Below, piece by piece: positions 51,016 to 61,553 of a DNA stretch of 64,000 bases. Location of the stretch: NCBI GenBank assembly GCA_028702135.1, contig JAQVPJ010000002.1:1-64000 (forward strand), given 5' to 3'. The translations under genes and the position numbers were made by a program. The stretch's first letter is position 1. Every line of letters begins with the position of its first letter. The stretch comes from Eubacteriales bacterium. GTDB lineage: Bacteria; Bacillota; Clostridia; Oscillospirales; CAG-382. The notes below the pieces were generated by a model. That model was not told the DNA's origin, searched no databases, and worked only from the letters and a program-made list of their open reading frames with translations.

Positions 51016-52425
51016 ATGAAATATGATGTCGTTATTGTAGGCGCAGGTCCCGCCGGGATTTTTACAGCGCTGGAGCTTATACGCAAGAACAGCGGTAAAA
51101 AAATAGTTATTATTGAAAAGGGCCAGCCGCTCGGCAAGCGGAGCTGTCCCAAAACCAAAACCGGAAAATGCATGAACTGCAAGCCGTATTGCCATATCAC
51201 GACCGGCTTTTCGGGTGCGGGCGCATTCTCCGACGGCAAATTATCGCTGTCATACGAGGTAGGCGGGGAACTGCCGGAGCTTTTAGGCGAAAAATACACA
51301 CAGGAGCTTATAGATTACACGGATAGGATTTACCTTGAATTCGGGGCGGACGAACATGTGGAGGGCGTTGAAAACCAGGATAAGGTAAGGGAGATACGCT
51401 CCCTTGCGATACAGGCGGGTCTGAAGCTGGTCGATTGCCCGATAAGGCATCTCGGCACGGAGAAGGCTCATGAGCTGTACTTGTCCATACAAACTTTCCT
51501 TGCGGAGAACGGCGTTGAAATGATTTTCGGACGCGAGTGCAGCAATCTGATTATAGAGAACGATGTGTGTACGGGCGTAATCACAAACGATGTAATGAAT
51601 CCGGGTTTGGAAATACCGGTATCGGGCGATACAATCGTGCTTGCGACAGGCAGACGCGGTGCGGAATGGCTTGAGCAGATATGCAGTTTACATAATATCT
51701 TCCATCAACCGGGAACGGTAGATATCGGTGTACGCGTTGAGGTACGCAACGAGATTATGGAGCATGTAAACAACGTGCTGTACGAATCCAAGCTGGTAGG
51801 GTATCCCAAGCCCTTCAAGAACAAGGTTCGAACCTTCTGCCAGAATCCGGGCGGATTTGTATCGCAGGAGAATTATGATAACGATCTTGCGGTTGTGAAC
51901 GGGCATTCATATAAGGAGAAAAAATCGAAAAACACCAATCTTGCTATTTTATGCTCACATAATTTCAGCGTGCCCTTCAATCAGCCGATTAAATATGCTC
52001 AGAAGGTAGGCGAGCTTACCAATATGCTGGGCGACGGTCATATCCTTGTGCAGAGGTTCGGCGATATTCTTGACGGAAAGCGCACCTGGCAGAAGGAGCT
52101 TGCGTTATCCAATGTCAAGCCGACGCTCCCCGATGCCGTAGCCGGTGACATAACCGCGGCTATGCCTTACAGGGCGATGATCAATATTATCAACTTTATA
52201 AAAGCGGTGGATATTGTAGTGCCCGGGTTTGCGAGCTACGAAACGCTTTTGTATTCGCCGGAGCTTAAATTTTACAGCAACCGTGTCAGGATGGACAAAG
52301 ACCTCAATACCAGCGTAAAGGGCCTGTTTTGCCTTGGCGATTCGAGCGGATGGACAAGAGGGCTGATGATGTCTTCTGTTATGGGAGTCCATATGGCAAA
52401 CCGGCTTATCAATGGGAATTCATAA
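51016..52425 (+). CDS. FAD-dependent dehydrogenase (COG2509 type)
   Basis: 469 residues. FAD/NAD-binding start YDVVIVGAGPAGIFTALELI, a Cys-containing segment (CPKTKTGKCMNCKPYCHITT), FSGAGAFSDGKLSL, TIVLATGRRGAEWL and, near the end, GLFCLGDSSGWTRGLMMSSV. The family of 'uncharacterised FAD-dependent dehydrogenases' has no firm substrate. AAAGGAGAAG precedes the ATG. It heads a run with phosphoesterase, AlkD and glyA, but the first gap (70 bases) might hold a promoter. Confidence 0.85.
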   Translation: MKYDVVIVGAGPAGIFTALELIRKNSGKKIVIIEKGQPLGKRSCPKTKTGKCMNCKPYCHITTGFSGAGAFSDGKLSLSYEVGGELPELLGEKYTQELIDYTDRIYLEFGADEHVEGVENQDKVREIRSLAIQAGLKLVDCPIRHLGTEKAHELYLSIQTFLAENGVEMIFGRECSNLIIENDVCTGVITNDVMNPGLEIPVSGDTIVLATGRRGAEWLEQICSLHNIFHQPGTVDIGVRVEVRNEIMEHVNNVLYESKLVGYPKPFKNKVRTFCQNPGGFVSQENYDNDLAVVNGHSYKEKKSKNTNLAILCSHNFSVPFNQPIKYAQKVGELTNMLGDGHILVQRFGDILDGKRTWQKELALSNVKPTLPDAVAGDITAAMPYRAMINIINFIKAVDIVVPGFASYETLLYSPELKFYSNRVRMDKDLNTSVKGLFCLGDSSGWTRGLMMSSVMGVHMANRLINGNS

Positions 52426-52495
52426 TCGGTGTTAGCCGTTCCGTATTGACTTTTTACCGGAACGATTGTAACATAAAAGTAAAGGACGGCCACGG

Positions 52496-53629
52496 ATGTT
52501 TTTTCTTACAACAGGAACGGTGCCGCTGTTTTTAGGGGCGTTCGTTTATTCGGGTATCCGCTTATTTAGATTTTTAAAGCAGTTTTTTCCGGGTATAAAA
52601 AAGCTTGTTTTCTGGCTATTGTATTCGCTGCTGCCAGCTTTGTTTTTAGCAGGAATATGGCTTCCTGTTTCGGTGTTCGATAAGATTATTACGAATATCG
52701 GATTTGCGTATATGGGATTCCTTATTATTGCGATTATGCTACTTGCCGCAGCGGAGCTTGTCAGGGCTTTTTTGCATATTATCCGTAAGTTGCCCGAAAA
52801 AGGTGCAAAAAGGCGCAGGGCGCATATTATATCGGGCTTTTCGATAATCATTATATCAATCATCGTCTTTACAGCGGGTATTATAAACGCTTCCGAAGTG
52901 GATACGACGGAATACAGCGTCGAGATTAAAAAAAGCTGTTCGGCAGGGGATTTAAGAGTGGTTCAGCTCGCCGATATCCATATCGGTTACCAGCAGAGCA
53001 CTGATAAAATAAAGAGAGTCGTTGAAGCTGTCAACGCACAGAATCCCGATGTTGTGGTTATTTCTGGGGATGTATTCGACGGAGGGCTTGACGAGGTGTT
53101 CGATCTTACGAGGATAAAATCGGAGATCTCGAAAATCAATACGAAATACGGTGTTTTTGCCTGCCTTGGTAATCATGATATGTTCACTCCTGCGCTTGAG
53201 ACTTTTTTCTCGGAATGCGGGATAACACTTCTGACCGACGAGGCAGTGCTGGTGGCGGACAGCTTTTATGTAGTCGGCAGGAACGATAGAAATCTTGAGA
53301 CGTTCCGCAGGGAGGACCGCGAAGAGCTATCGGAAATTATTCGCGGGATTGATAAGACAAAGCCGATAATCGTACTCGACCACAGACCTCAGTCAATTGA
53401 GGAATCGGCTGAAAATGGAGTGGATTTGCTGCTTTGCGGACATTCCCATGCCGGGCAGACTTTTCCGATTACGCTTATTACGCATAGCATATACGAGGTT
53501 AATTACGGGCTTGCGGTTTTCGGGGATATGAGCATGGTTGTAACAAGCGGAACCGGTCTTTGGGGGCCGCCGACGCGTATAGGAACAGATTCCGAGATTG
53601 TGGTTATTGACGTAAGATTTTCAGTATGA
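52496..53629 (+). CDS. Membrane-anchored metallophosphoesterase
   Basis: 377 residues. Four hydrophobic helices (about 1-140) precede a calcineurin-like domain with all metal-binding blocks: VVQLADIHIGY, VISGDVFDGGL, CLGNHDMF, VLDHRPQS and LCGHSHAGQTFP. Such YkuE/YaeI-like enzymes cleave phosphodiester or phospholipid bonds at the membrane; the substrate is not known. The stop codon overlaps the ATG of the next gene. Confidence 0.88.
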   Translation: MFFLTTGTVPLFLGAFVYSGIRLFRFLKQFFPGIKKLVFWLLYSLLPALFLAGIWLPVSVFDKIITNIGFAYMGFLIIAIMLLAAAELVRAFLHIIRKLPEKGAKRRRAHIISGFSIIIISIIVFTAGIINASEVDTTEYSVEIKKSCSAGDLRVVQLADIHIGYQQSTDKIKRVVEAVNAQNPDVVVISGDVFDGGLDEVFDLTRIKSEISKINTKYGVFACLGNHDMFTPALETFFSECGITLLTDEAVLVADSFYVVGRNDRNLETFRREDREELSEIIRGIDKTKPIIVLDHRPQSIEESAENGVDLLLCGHSHAGQTFPITLITHSIYEVNYGLAVFGDMSMVVTSGTGLWGPPTRIGTDSEIVVIDVRFSV

Positions 53630-54321
53630 TTATGGATGATATTCGCAAGCGGCTTATGACTCTTTCGGAGCCGGAGTACAAAGCCTTCGCTTTGAAACTG
53701 TTACCTAAGGGTACGGTTATGTACGGTGTAAGGCTTCCATTGATAAAAAAAATAGCAAAAAACGCCGCAAAGGAGCAGAGTCTGGATTTTCTTGACGAAG
53801 CCGACAGCGGAATTTTCGAGGAAAAAATGTTCTGCGCTTTTGTGATAGGGTATGCAAAGCTGCCGATTCAAGAGAAGCTCGTTCTAATAAGCCGATTTAT
53901 ACCGAGAATTGACAACTGGAGTATATGCGACAGTTTCTGTGCGGCGTTGCATATAAAAAACAGCGAAGAGGAAGCGGTTTTTGAATTCCTGCAGCCCTTT
54001 TTGAAATCGAGTGAGGAATTTCCCGCACGGTTCGGCATCGTTATGCTACTGGATTATTTCGTAAAAGACGAGTACATCGACAGAGTTTTAAAGTTGATTA
54101 AGGATGTGAAGTGCGGGGATTATTATGCACAAATGGCGGCTGCCTGGGCGATTTCTGTTTGTATGGCGTGCTTTCCCGAAAAAACTATAAGGCTTTTTGA
54201 GGAAAGAGCTCTTTGCACTTTTGTACATAACAAGGCTATTCAGAAAACATGTGAATCCCGCAGAATCAACATCGGGACAAAGAAATATATAAAAACATTA
54301 AAAATCGGAGGAAAAAAATGA
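53626..54321 (+). CDS. DNA alkylation repair protein, AlkD family
   Basis: 231 residues of HEAT-like helical repeats: [66 protein letters not shown]. AlkC/AlkD-type glycosylases remove N3- and N7-alkyl purines by non-base-flipping contact. The ATG overlaps the previous stop (ATGA), and this gene's stop overlaps the glyA start, so translation is coupled on both sides. Confidence 0.88.
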   Translation: MIMDDIRKRLMTLSEPEYKAFALKLLPKGTVMYGVRLPLIKKIAKNAAKEQSLDFLDEADSGIFEEKMFCAFVIGYAKLPIQEKLVLISRFIPRIDNWSICDSFCAALHIKNSEEEAVFEFLQPFLKSSEEFPARFGIVMLLDYFVKDEYIDRVLKLIKDVKCGDYYAQMAAAWAISVCMACFPEKTIRLFEERALCTFVHNKAIQKTCESRRINIGTKKYIKTLKIGGKK

Positions 54322-55559
54322 GGGCTATCGAAGAGCTGAAAAAGTACGATAAAGAGGTTGGCGACGCTTGTGATTTGGAGCTTATCCGTCAGCGAGATAA
54401 TATCGAGCTGATTGCGAGTGAAAATATTGTTTCTGAGGCGGTGCTCCTTGCAGCGGGAACCATTCTTACGAATAAATACGCGGAAGGGTATCCGTCAAAG
54501 CGTTATTACGGCGGCTGCCAATATGTTGATATAGTCGAGAACATTGCACGGGAGAGAGCAAAAAAGCTGTTTGGTGCGGAGCACGCGAATGTTCAGCCTC
54601 ACAGCGGTGCATCCGCAAATCTTGCGGTCTTTTTCGCACTTCTCGAACCCGGAGACACTGTAATGGGGATGAATCTTGCACACGGCGGACATCTTTCGCA
54701 CGGCTCTCCCGTAAATATATCAGGTAAGTATTTCAATATAGTTCCGTATGGTGTTGACGATGACACTCAGCGGATAAATTATGATAAGATGGAACAGACT
54801 GCCCTTGAATGCAGACCAAAGCTGATTGTTGTCGGGGCAAGTGCATATCCGAGAATCATAGATTTTGAACGCTGCCGTGAGATAGCCGACAAAGCCGGTG
54901 CATATTTGATGGTGGATATGGCGCATATCGCGGGGCTTGTAGCAGCAGGACTGCATCCGAGTCCGATTCCGTATGCCCATGTCGTTACTTCGACCACCCA
55001 CAAGACGCTCAGAGGCCCGAGAGGCGGACTTATTCTATGCAAGCAGGAGTTGGCGGCAAAAATAGATAAAGCTATATTCCCGGGCACACAGGGCGGCCCA
55101 TTGATGCATATAATCGCCGCAAAAGCCGTCGCTTTCGGTGAGGCGCTTAAAGATGAGTTCAGGAACTATCAAAAGCAGATAATAAATAATGCACAGGCGT
55201 TGTCAAAAGCTCTCACCGACGAGGGGATCAAGCTCGTTTCGGGAGGTACCGACAACCATCTTATGCTGCTTGATCTGAGTGATATGGGAATTACGGGAAA
55301 GGAACTTGAGCACAGGTTGGATGAGGTTCACATTACCGCGAACAAGAATACGATTCCGAACGACCCGCAGAGTCCGTTTGTGACAAGCGGATTGAGAGTA
55401 GGCACTCCGGCGGTTACTTCAAGAGGCTTTGATGAGGAGGATATGAGAGTTATCGCACATCTCCTTAAGGTAGCAATCACGGATTTTGACAGTAGCAGGG
55501 ATTATATTCTTGCAGAGGTTAAAAGGCTCTGTGAGAGTCATCCGATTTATCGTGATTAA
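54318..55559 (+). CDS. glyA: Serine hydroxymethyltransferase
   Basis: 413 residues. PLP enzyme interconverting serine and glycine with tetrahydrofolate. [46 protein letters not shown] Lys in [19 protein letters not shown] lies 7 bases before the ATG, and the start overlaps the AlkD stop. It provides one-carbon units for the purine and thymidylate genes nearby (purA, purB, dCMP deaminase). Confidence 0.97.
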   Translation: MRAIEELKKYDKEVGDACDLELIRQRDNIELIASENIVSEAVLLAAGTILTNKYAEGYPSKRYYGGCQYVDIVENIARERAKKLFGAEHANVQPHSGASANLAVFFALLEPGDTVMGMNLAHGGHLSHGSPVNISGKYFNIVPYGVDDDTQRINYDKMEQTALECRPKLIVVGASAYPRIIDFERCREIADKAGAYLMVDMAHIAGLVAAGLHPSPIPYAHVVTSTTHKTLRGPRGGLILCKQELAAKIDKAIFPGTQGGPLMHIIAAKAVAFGEALKDEFRNYQKQIINNAQALSKALTDEGIKLVSGGTDNHLMLLDLSDMGITGKELEHRLDEVHITANKNTIPNDPQSPFVTSGLRVGTPAVTSRGFDEEDMRVIAHLLKVAITDFDSSRDYILAEVKRLCESHPIYRD

Positions 55560-55572
55560 ACGACTCAAGTAA

Positions 55573-55601
55573 TTGACAAACAAGCCGGATAAGGGTATAA
55601 T
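55573..55601 (+). promoter_or_regulatory. SigA promoter of purA
   Basis: TTGACA (55573-55578), 17-bp spacer, TATAAT (55596-55601), consensus. It lies 13 bases after the glyA stop, before a hairpin in the purA leader. Confidence 0.85.
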
Positions 55602-55624
55602 ATATTGTTTTTATTCGTGAATAG

Positions 55625-55660
55625 AGCCGCATTACCGGCGAAAGGCGGCTTTATGTTTTT
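55625..55660 (+). terminator. Hairpin in the purA leader / glyA terminator
   Basis: AGCCGC pairs with GCGGCT around a 14-base loop, followed by TTATGTTTTT. As it lies after the purA promoter, every purA transcript carries it, so it is either a leaky glyA terminator or an attenuator. Confidence 0.6.
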
Positions 55661-55701
55661 AGCACGATAATATTTGTTTCGCCGGAGAATAAGGATACAT
55701 A

Positions 55702-56976
55702 ATGCTTACTGCTATAACTGGAATTAACTGGGGTGACGAGGGAAAGGGCAGAATGGTCGATCTTTTATCAGAAGATTATGACATTGTTGTCCGTTATCAG
55801 GGCGGAAACAACGCCGGACACACGGTTGTAAATAAGAAAGGAAAGTTTATTCTTAATCTCTTACCCTCCGGAATTTTAAGGGATAATGTCGTCAATATAC
55901 TCGGAACCGGAATGGTTATTGATATTAAGCATCTTTGCGAGGAAATGGATAGGCTGATAGCCGGCGGTATAAAAATCACTCCCGAAAATCTGAAGATAAG
56001 CGACAGAGCGATTATATGCATGCCCTATCATGTTTCGCAGGACATACTTGAAGAGGATAGGCTTGGCGATAAAAAATTCGGTTCTACACGCCGCGGAATC
56101 GCTCCCGTATACGCCGATAAGTATTTTAAAAAGGGAATCAGGGCCGGTGAGCTTTTGGAAATCGGCGACTTGAAACAGAGAGTGGCCGATATAGTCGAGT
56201 GGAAGAACCTTACAATCAACGGAGGTTACGGAGCAAAAGAGATTTCCTCTGACGAGATGTATAATCATCTCGTGGAATATGGCAATAGACTGCTCTCGTT
56301 TATCTGCGACACCGGATTATACCTTGACAGGGCGGCAAAAGCAGGTAAACGCATAATGTTTGAAGCACAGCTCGGAGCTCTGCGTGATGTGGATTTCGGA
56401 ATTTATCCGTTTACATCGTCCTCAAATACAATCGCAGCTTACGCCCCTATCGGCGCAGGAATTCCGAATCATAAGTTAGACAACTGCATCGGTATTATGA
56501 AAGCATACTCCTCATGCGTGGGTGAGGGTCCGTTTACCTGCGAGCTTTTCGGTCAAAAGGGCAACGAGCTAAGAGAAGCGGGCGGCGAATACGGTGCGGC
56601 TACAGGCAGACCGAGGCGAGTGGGCGGTTTTGACGTCGTCGCATCAAGGTATGGTATAAGAGTTCAGGGCGCTGACATACTCGCACTTACAAAGCTCGAT
56701 GTTCTCTCATATCTGAAGAAGATGCCTGTTTGCATAGCATATGAAATCGACGGAGCTCAGACAGAAGATTTTCCAATAGGCGGAAGGCTTGACAGGGCAA
56801 AGCCGGTATATATATATATGGATGGTTGGAACAGCGACATTTCCGGCTGCCGTAAAATGAACGAACTTCCCGTAAAGGCGCAGGAATATGTACGTTTTAT
56901 CGAAGATGCAGTCGGGTGTCCGATACGGTACATCTCCGTAGGAGCGGAGCGCGAGCAGTATATCACTGTTTATTGA
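55702..56976 (+). CDS. purA: Adenylosuccinate synthetase
   Basis: 424 residues. GTP-dependent ligation of aspartate to IMP. P-loop region TGINWGDEGKGRMVDLLSED, NAGHTVV, GTTRRGI-type segment GSTRRGIAPVYADK, FEAQLGALRDVDFG and PRRVGGFDVVASRYG. Full length. The first residue of the usual Q-W-GDEGKG is Asn here. It precedes purB by 121 bases. Confidence 0.96.
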   Translation: MLTAITGINWGDEGKGRMVDLLSEDYDIVVRYQGGNNAGHTVVNKKGKFILNLLPSGILRDNVVNILGTGMVIDIKHLCEEMDRLIAGGIKITPENLKISDRAIICMPYHVSQDILEEDRLGDKKFGSTRRGIAPVYADKYFKKGIRAGELLEIGDLKQRVADIVEWKNLTINGGYGAKEISSDEMYNHLVEYGNRLLSFICDTGLYLDRAAKAGKRIMFEAQLGALRDVDFGIYPFTSSSNTIAAYAPIGAGIPNHKLDNCIGIMKAYSSCVGEGPFTCELFGQKGNELREAGGEYGAATGRPRRVGGFDVVASRYGIRVQGADILALTKLDVLSYLKKMPVCIAYEIDGAQTEDFPIGGRLDRAKPVYIYMDGWNSDISGCRKMNELPVKAQEYVRFIEDAVGCPIRYISVGAEREQYITVY

Positions 56977-57097
56977 TAACACCGCCGATGAAAGGAATAT
57001 TCAAAAGTCAGATGAACAGTAAAAGAAGAGCTGTAATCTCATGTATTCATGATGCTCTTTTATCGTCATCTGCAACTGAAAAGGAGCGGAGAATAGA

Positions 57098-58522
57098 TTG
57101 AGCAATAATTACGAAAGCCCTTTTTCGGGCAGATACGCATCAAAAGAGATGCAGGATTTATTTTCGCCGCAGAAGCGTGCTATTACATGGCGCAGGCTTT
57201 GGATTGCGCTTGCGAGCGCTGAAATGAAGTCGGGTCTGCCCGTAACCCGGGAGCAGATAGACGAGATGACTGCTAATGCCGATAAAATCGATTTTGTACG
57301 GATTGCGGAGATTGAAAAGCAGACGAGACATGACGTGATGGCGCATATACGCGCCTACGGAGAGGTATGTCCTAAAGCCGCCGGGATTATCCATCTCGGA
57401 GCGACGAGCTGCTATGTTACGGATAATGCCGATATTATCATCATGCGGGAAGCGTTGGAAATCGTTTCGGCAAAGCTCCTGACGGTAATAAAAAATTTGT
57501 GCGATTTTGCGCTTATGTATAAGGATTTACCTACACTTGCGTATACGCATCTGCAGGCAGCACAGCCTACAACGGTAGGTAAACGCACCTCGCTGTGGTT
57601 GCAGGATTTTTATATTGATTATGGAGATATAGAATACATCCGTAAAGGTCTTCGACTTCTCGGAAACAAGGGTGCGACCGGTACTCAGGCATCTTTTCTG
57701 AGACTTTTCGACGGCGATGCGGGGATGGTCATAGAGCTTGAGAATATGATTGCGGAGTATTTCGGATTTTCAAGCGTTTTTGATGTTTCGGGGCAGACAT
57801 ATACAAGAAAAGAGGATATGCGAATACAGAGCGTTCTTAGCGGTGTCGCACAGAGCGCATATAAGTTTTGTCAGGACCTGAGGCTGCTACAGAGCTTCGG
57901 TGAGCTTGAGGAGCCGTTTGGGAAGAATCAGGTCGGTTCCTCCGCAATGGCTTATAAGCGTAATCCTATCCGCAGTGAGAGGGTATGCTCTATCGCAAGA
58001 TTTGTGCTTGCTAACTCCGCAAACGCCGATATGACGGCCTCGGTGCAGTGGTTAGAGCGTTCGCTTGATGATTCCGCAAACAGACGTATTTCTCTTGCAG
58101 AGGGTTTTCTTGCCGTTGACAGCATTTTAAATCTGCTGATAGATATAACGAGCGGAATAACCGTTTATCCGAAAGTAGTGGAGAAAAGACTGCTTGAACA
58201 TCTGCCGTTTATCGCAACGGAAAACATTCTTATGGAGGCTGTTAAAAAGGGCGGTGACCGCCAGATGCTCCATGAGCGTATACGCACCTATTCTATAGAT
58301 ACAGAGCTTGCTAAAAAGCAGGGCGAGGAGATATCCCTGATAGATAAGATAAAAAGCGATCCCGACTTCGGACTTTGCGAGGAGGAGCTTGTAGCGATAT
58401 TGAATCCGAGGGATTTTATCGGAATGGCTCCGCTGCAGACCGAAAGGTTTATAAAAGAGAGGATTTTACCGATTTTAAAGGACTACGACGGAAAATATTC
58501 GGATTCCATAATAAGGGTATAG
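57098..58522 (+). CDS. purB: Adenylosuccinate lyase
   Basis: 474 residues of the fumarase/aspartase superfamily. Acts twice in purine synthesis, including splitting adenylosuccinate made by PurA. GATSCYVTDNAD, TLAYTHLQAAQPTTVGKR and the signature GSSAMAYKRNPIRSE. TTG start behind GGAGCGGAG. A 37-codon frame (56988-57101) upstream ends on this start (TTGA), so a coupled leader is possible, though it lacks a binding site of its own. Confidence 0.96.
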   Translation: MSNNYESPFSGRYASKEMQDLFSPQKRAITWRRLWIALASAEMKSGLPVTREQIDEMTANADKIDFVRIAEIEKQTRHDVMAHIRAYGEVCPKAAGIIHLGATSCYVTDNADIIIMREALEIVSAKLLTVIKNLCDFALMYKDLPTLAYTHLQAAQPTTVGKRTSLWLQDFYIDYGDIEYIRKGLRLLGNKGATGTQASFLRLFDGDAGMVIELENMIAEYFGFSSVFDVSGQTYTRKEDMRIQSVLSGVAQSAYKFCQDLRLLQSFGELEEPFGKNQVGSSAMAYKRNPIRSERVCSIARFVLANSANADMTASVQWLERSLDDSANRRISLAEGFLAVDSILNLLIDITSGITVYPKVVEKRLLEHLPFIATENILMEAVKKGGDRQMLHERIRTYSIDTELAKKQGEEISLIDKIKSDPDFGLCEEELVAILNPRDFIGMAPLQTERFIKERILPILKDYDGKYSDSIIRV

Positions 58523-58548
58523 ATTTTAAAAATGAAGAGGTATCGCGT

Positions 58549-60030
58549 ATGAGACAGGGCTTTGATTGTAGTAAGTATGTAAAGATGCAGTCAGAACAGA
58601 TTAAGAAGAGAATCTCGGAATTCGGAGGCAAACTGTACCTTGAATTCGGAGGTAAGCTCTTCGACGATTACCACGCGTCAAGAGTACTTCCCGGCTTTAA
58701 GCCTGACATTAAGATTAATATGCTGGAGGAGCTAAAGGACGAGGCGGAAATCGTTATCGCGATTAACTCAAACGACATCGAGAAGAATAAGGTCAGGGGA
58801 GATATTGGAATTACATATGATCTGGATGTACTGCGGTTAATAGACGCTTTCCGCGCCTACGGATTATATGTAGGGAGCGTCGTACTTACTCATTTTTCCG
58901 AACAGCCCGCCGCAATCGCTTTTCGTAAAAGGCTCGAGAATCTCGGTGTAAAGACCTATAAGCACTATAAAATAGAGAATTATCCCGCTAATATTCAGCT
59001 CATTATGAGCGACGATGGTTTCGGAAGGAATGAATATGTCGAAACCACCCGCTCTCTTGTCGTGGTGACTGCACCCGGTCCGGGCAGCGGTAAAATGGCA
59101 ACCTGTCTGTCACAGATATATCATGAATATAAGCGCGGAGTAAAAGCAGGTTATGCGAAGTTCGAGACATTCCCGGTATGGAATTTACCCTTGAAACATC
59201 CTTTAAATGTGGCATATGAAGCAGCGACCGCCGATTTGCAGGATACGATTATGATCGATCCCTTCCATCTTGAGGCGTATGGAACCACTGCCATTAATTA
59301 CAACAGGGATATAGAGGTTTTTCCTATTTTATGTGCTATGTTCGAGCGTATTAACGGCGGTTCTCCGTATAGATCTCCTACCGATATGGGAGTAAACATG
59401 CTCGGCTACTGTATAAGCGATGACGAGGTTTGCCGCGAGGCGTCGAAAGCGGAGATAATACGTAGATATTATGCGGCATTGTGTCAGGAGCGCAGAGGAC
59501 TTTCAGGTAAGGAAGCTATATATAAGATTGAGCTGCTTATGAAGCAGTGCGGTATCTCGACGAGCGACCGCAAGGTTGCGCAAGCTGCCATAAAAAAAGC
59601 CGGGGAGAGCCATGCTCCCGCTGCGGCGATAGAGCTTTCGGACGGCAGGATCATAACAGGAAAAACCTCGGCTCTATTGGGGGCATCCTCCGCAATGCTT
59701 ATCAACGCATTAAAGGCATTAGCGGGGATAGACGACTCGGTAATGCTGATGTCCCCGACGATAATAGAACCTATACAGAACCTTAAGGTAAATCATCTCG
59801 GCAATCATAATCCGAGGCTTCATATTGACGAGCTTTTAATCGCTCTGTCGATTTGCGCTTTGAACGATAAAAACGCAAAGGCGTCTCTTGAGCAGCTGAA
59901 AAACCTTAAGGACTGTCAGATGCATTCCTCGGTAATACTGTCTGAGGTGGATGTAAATATTCTTGGGAAGTTCGGAATAAACCTTACCTGCGAGCCGGTA
60001 TTCGAGTCGCATCGTCTGTATCAGAAATAA
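58549..60030 (+). CDS. DUF1846 protein
   Basis: 493 residues. MRQGFDCSKYVKMQSEQIKK, FGGKLYLEFGGKLFDDYHAS, VVTAPGPGSGKMATCLSQIY (a nucleotide-loop-like segment), PVWNLPLKHPLNVAYEAATA and DMGVNMLGYCISDDEVCREA are characteristic of DUF1846, a well-conserved Firmicutes family of unknown function, sometimes annotated as nucleotide-metabolism related. I start at 58549 (GAGG about 9 bases upstream); the frame upstream overlaps purB. It follows purB by 26 bases. Confidence 0.85.
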   Translation: MRQGFDCSKYVKMQSEQIKKRISEFGGKLYLEFGGKLFDDYHASRVLPGFKPDIKINMLEELKDEAEIVIAINSNDIEKNKVRGDIGITYDLDVLRLIDAFRAYGLYVGSVVLTHFSEQPAAIAFRKRLENLGVKTYKHYKIENYPANIQLIMSDDGFGRNEYVETTRSLVVVTAPGPGSGKMATCLSQIYHEYKRGVKAGYAKFETFPVWNLPLKHPLNVAYEAATADLQDTIMIDPFHLEAYGTTAINYNRDIEVFPILCAMFERINGGSPYRSPTDMGVNMLGYCISDDEVCREASKAEIIRRYYAALCQERRGLSGKEAIYKIELLMKQCGISTSDRKVAQAAIKKAGESHAPAAAIELSDGRIITGKTSALLGASSAMLINALKALAGIDDSVMLMSPTIIEPIQNLKVNHLGNHNPRLHIDELLIALSICALNDKNAKASLEQLKNLKDCQMHSSVILSEVDVNILGKFGINLTCEPVFESHRLYQK

Positions 60031-60067
60031 ATATCCAGAAAGTTATTATTTTAGGGAATGAAAAAAT

Positions 60068-61489
60068 ATGTTTACCGCTATTAAGGACTTTTTCACCGTA
60101 CGGGGTATGGTGGGGAAGCAGGCTGTACTCGGTGACCTGCCAAAAACAAAGGAACTGTATTTAAGCTACCTTAAGGTAGCGTGGCCTGCGATAGCCGAAT
60201 CCGTATTGGTCGGATTGGTATCGTTTATAGATACTATGATGGTTTCGGTGCTCGGAACCGCAGCGGTCGCTGCCGTAGGTCTTACCGGTCAACCGAAGTT
60301 AATAATATTTGCCGTTTTTTTTGCCCTCAATATCAGTGTAACCGCGATCGTAAGCCGCAGAAAGGGACAGGAGGACAGGGAAGGCGCGAATAAAACGCTT
60401 GCGCAGGCTTTGTCCCTGTGCTTTGTTTTGGCGGTCGTACTTTGCGGTGTAGGAATTATCGTGGCGGAGCCGTTTATGAGACTTGCGGGCGCAAACGAAG
60501 ATACTCTTGCTGATTCGGTGGTATATTTCCGAATTGTAGTCGTGGGGTTGCTGTTTACAGCAATCAGCGGTGTGATTAATTCGGCGCAGCGTGCTATAGG
60601 GAATACAAAGATAGCGATGACATCCAACCTTACTGCGAATCTTGTGAACATCTGTCTGAATTATGTACTTATCGGAGGGAATCTCGGTTTTCCGATGTTG
60701 GGTGTCAAGGGCGCTGCGATAGCTACAATGATAGGAAACATTACCGCCTGTTTTATGTCGATAATTTCCGTCTCACATAAGAATGGGTATCTGAAGCTGA
60801 AACTCAATGAATGTTTCCGCTGGAACAGAGAGGTAATCAAACCGATTATTCTGATCGGTTCCGGCGCAGGTACGGAGCAGATAGCTATACGGATCGGGTT
60901 TTTCCTATACGCAACGGCAGTTGCGAACCTGGGAACCGTTGCCTTTGCAACACATCAGATTTGTATGAATATACTCAGTCTCTCATTCACCTTCGGAGAT
61001 GGGTTAGGTGTCGCAGCATCCTCGCTTGTCGGTCAGAATTTAGGGAAAAGGAGATCGGACCTTTCATATCTGTATGGAAAAACGGGGCAACGTGTGGGAT
61101 TTTTCGTCTCGATGCTATTGGTGATACTTTTCGTTTTCGGTGGAAAGTCGCTGATGCTGCTGTTTACAGGTCCTGATGAGGTCGGATATGAATCAATTAT
61201 TAAAAACGGCGTTATCATAATGTATTTTATCGCGATATGCTCACCGGCGCAGATTTCACAGGTTATTTTTTCCGGATGTCTGAGAGGAGCGGGGGACACG
61301 AAATTCGTTGCTTTTGTATCATTGATTTCGATCGGAATCGGGAGACCGATATTAACCTACCTCTTTTGCTACCCGTTGGGATGGGGGCTTATCGGCGCTT
61401 GGATTTCGTTGATCGTCGACCAGTATACAAGGTTTGCCTTCTCCGCTGCCAGGTTTACAAGCGGAAAATGGAGCGGGATAAAGGTATAA
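60068..61489 (+). CDS. MATE-family efflux transporter
   Basis: 473 residues with 12 predicted helices after a 30-residue soluble head. Two MatE halves: SVLVGLVSFIDTMMVSVLGT and, in the second, IAIRIGFFLYATAVANLGTV with FATHQICMNILSLSFTFGDG, plus AASSLVGQNLGKRR. Exports drugs or other cations with Na+ or H+. The weak GGGAATG is the binding site. Confidence 0.9.
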   Translation: MFTAIKDFFTVRGMVGKQAVLGDLPKTKELYLSYLKVAWPAIAESVLVGLVSFIDTMMVSVLGTAAVAAVGLTGQPKLIIFAVFFALNISVTAIVSRRKGQEDREGANKTLAQALSLCFVLAVVLCGVGIIVAEPFMRLAGANEDTLADSVVYFRIVVVGLLFTAISGVINSAQRAIGNTKIAMTSNLTANLVNICLNYVLIGGNLGFPMLGVKGAAIATMIGNITACFMSIISVSHKNGYLKLKLNECFRWNREVIKPIILIGSGAGTEQIAIRIGFFLYATAVANLGTVAFATHQICMNILSLSFTFGDGLGVAASSLVGQNLGKRRSDLSYLYGKTGQRVGFFVSMLLVILFVFGGKSLMLLFTGPDEVGYESIIKNGVIIMYFIAICSPAQISQVIFSGCLRGAGDTKFVAFVSLISIGIGRPILTYLFCYPLGWGLIGAWISLIVDQYTRFAFSAARFTSGKWSGIKV

Positions 61490-61507
61490 AGAATAAGGTA
61501 TAAAAGA

Positions 61508-61542
61508 TACGGCACTTATCGCAAATCACGATAAGTGCCGTA
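61508..61542. terminator. Hairpin between convergent genes
   Basis: A perfect 14-bp stem (TACGGCACTTATCG with its complement) and 7-base loop. T-rich tails are weak on both sides (TCTTTTAT on the minus strand), but the position between two converging genes supports termination. Confidence 0.7.
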
Positions 61543-61553
61543 ATTGATATCAG

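Noticed and set aside
56988-57101. A 37-codon gene between purA and purB
   Set aside because: It ends on the purB start (TTGA), which is suggestive, but has no ribosome binding site and starts near the purA end; mentioned only under purB.
58375-58548. N-terminal extension of the DUF1846 protein
   Set aside because: These 58 codons overlap purB in another frame; the family begins at the Met at 58549, which has a binding site.
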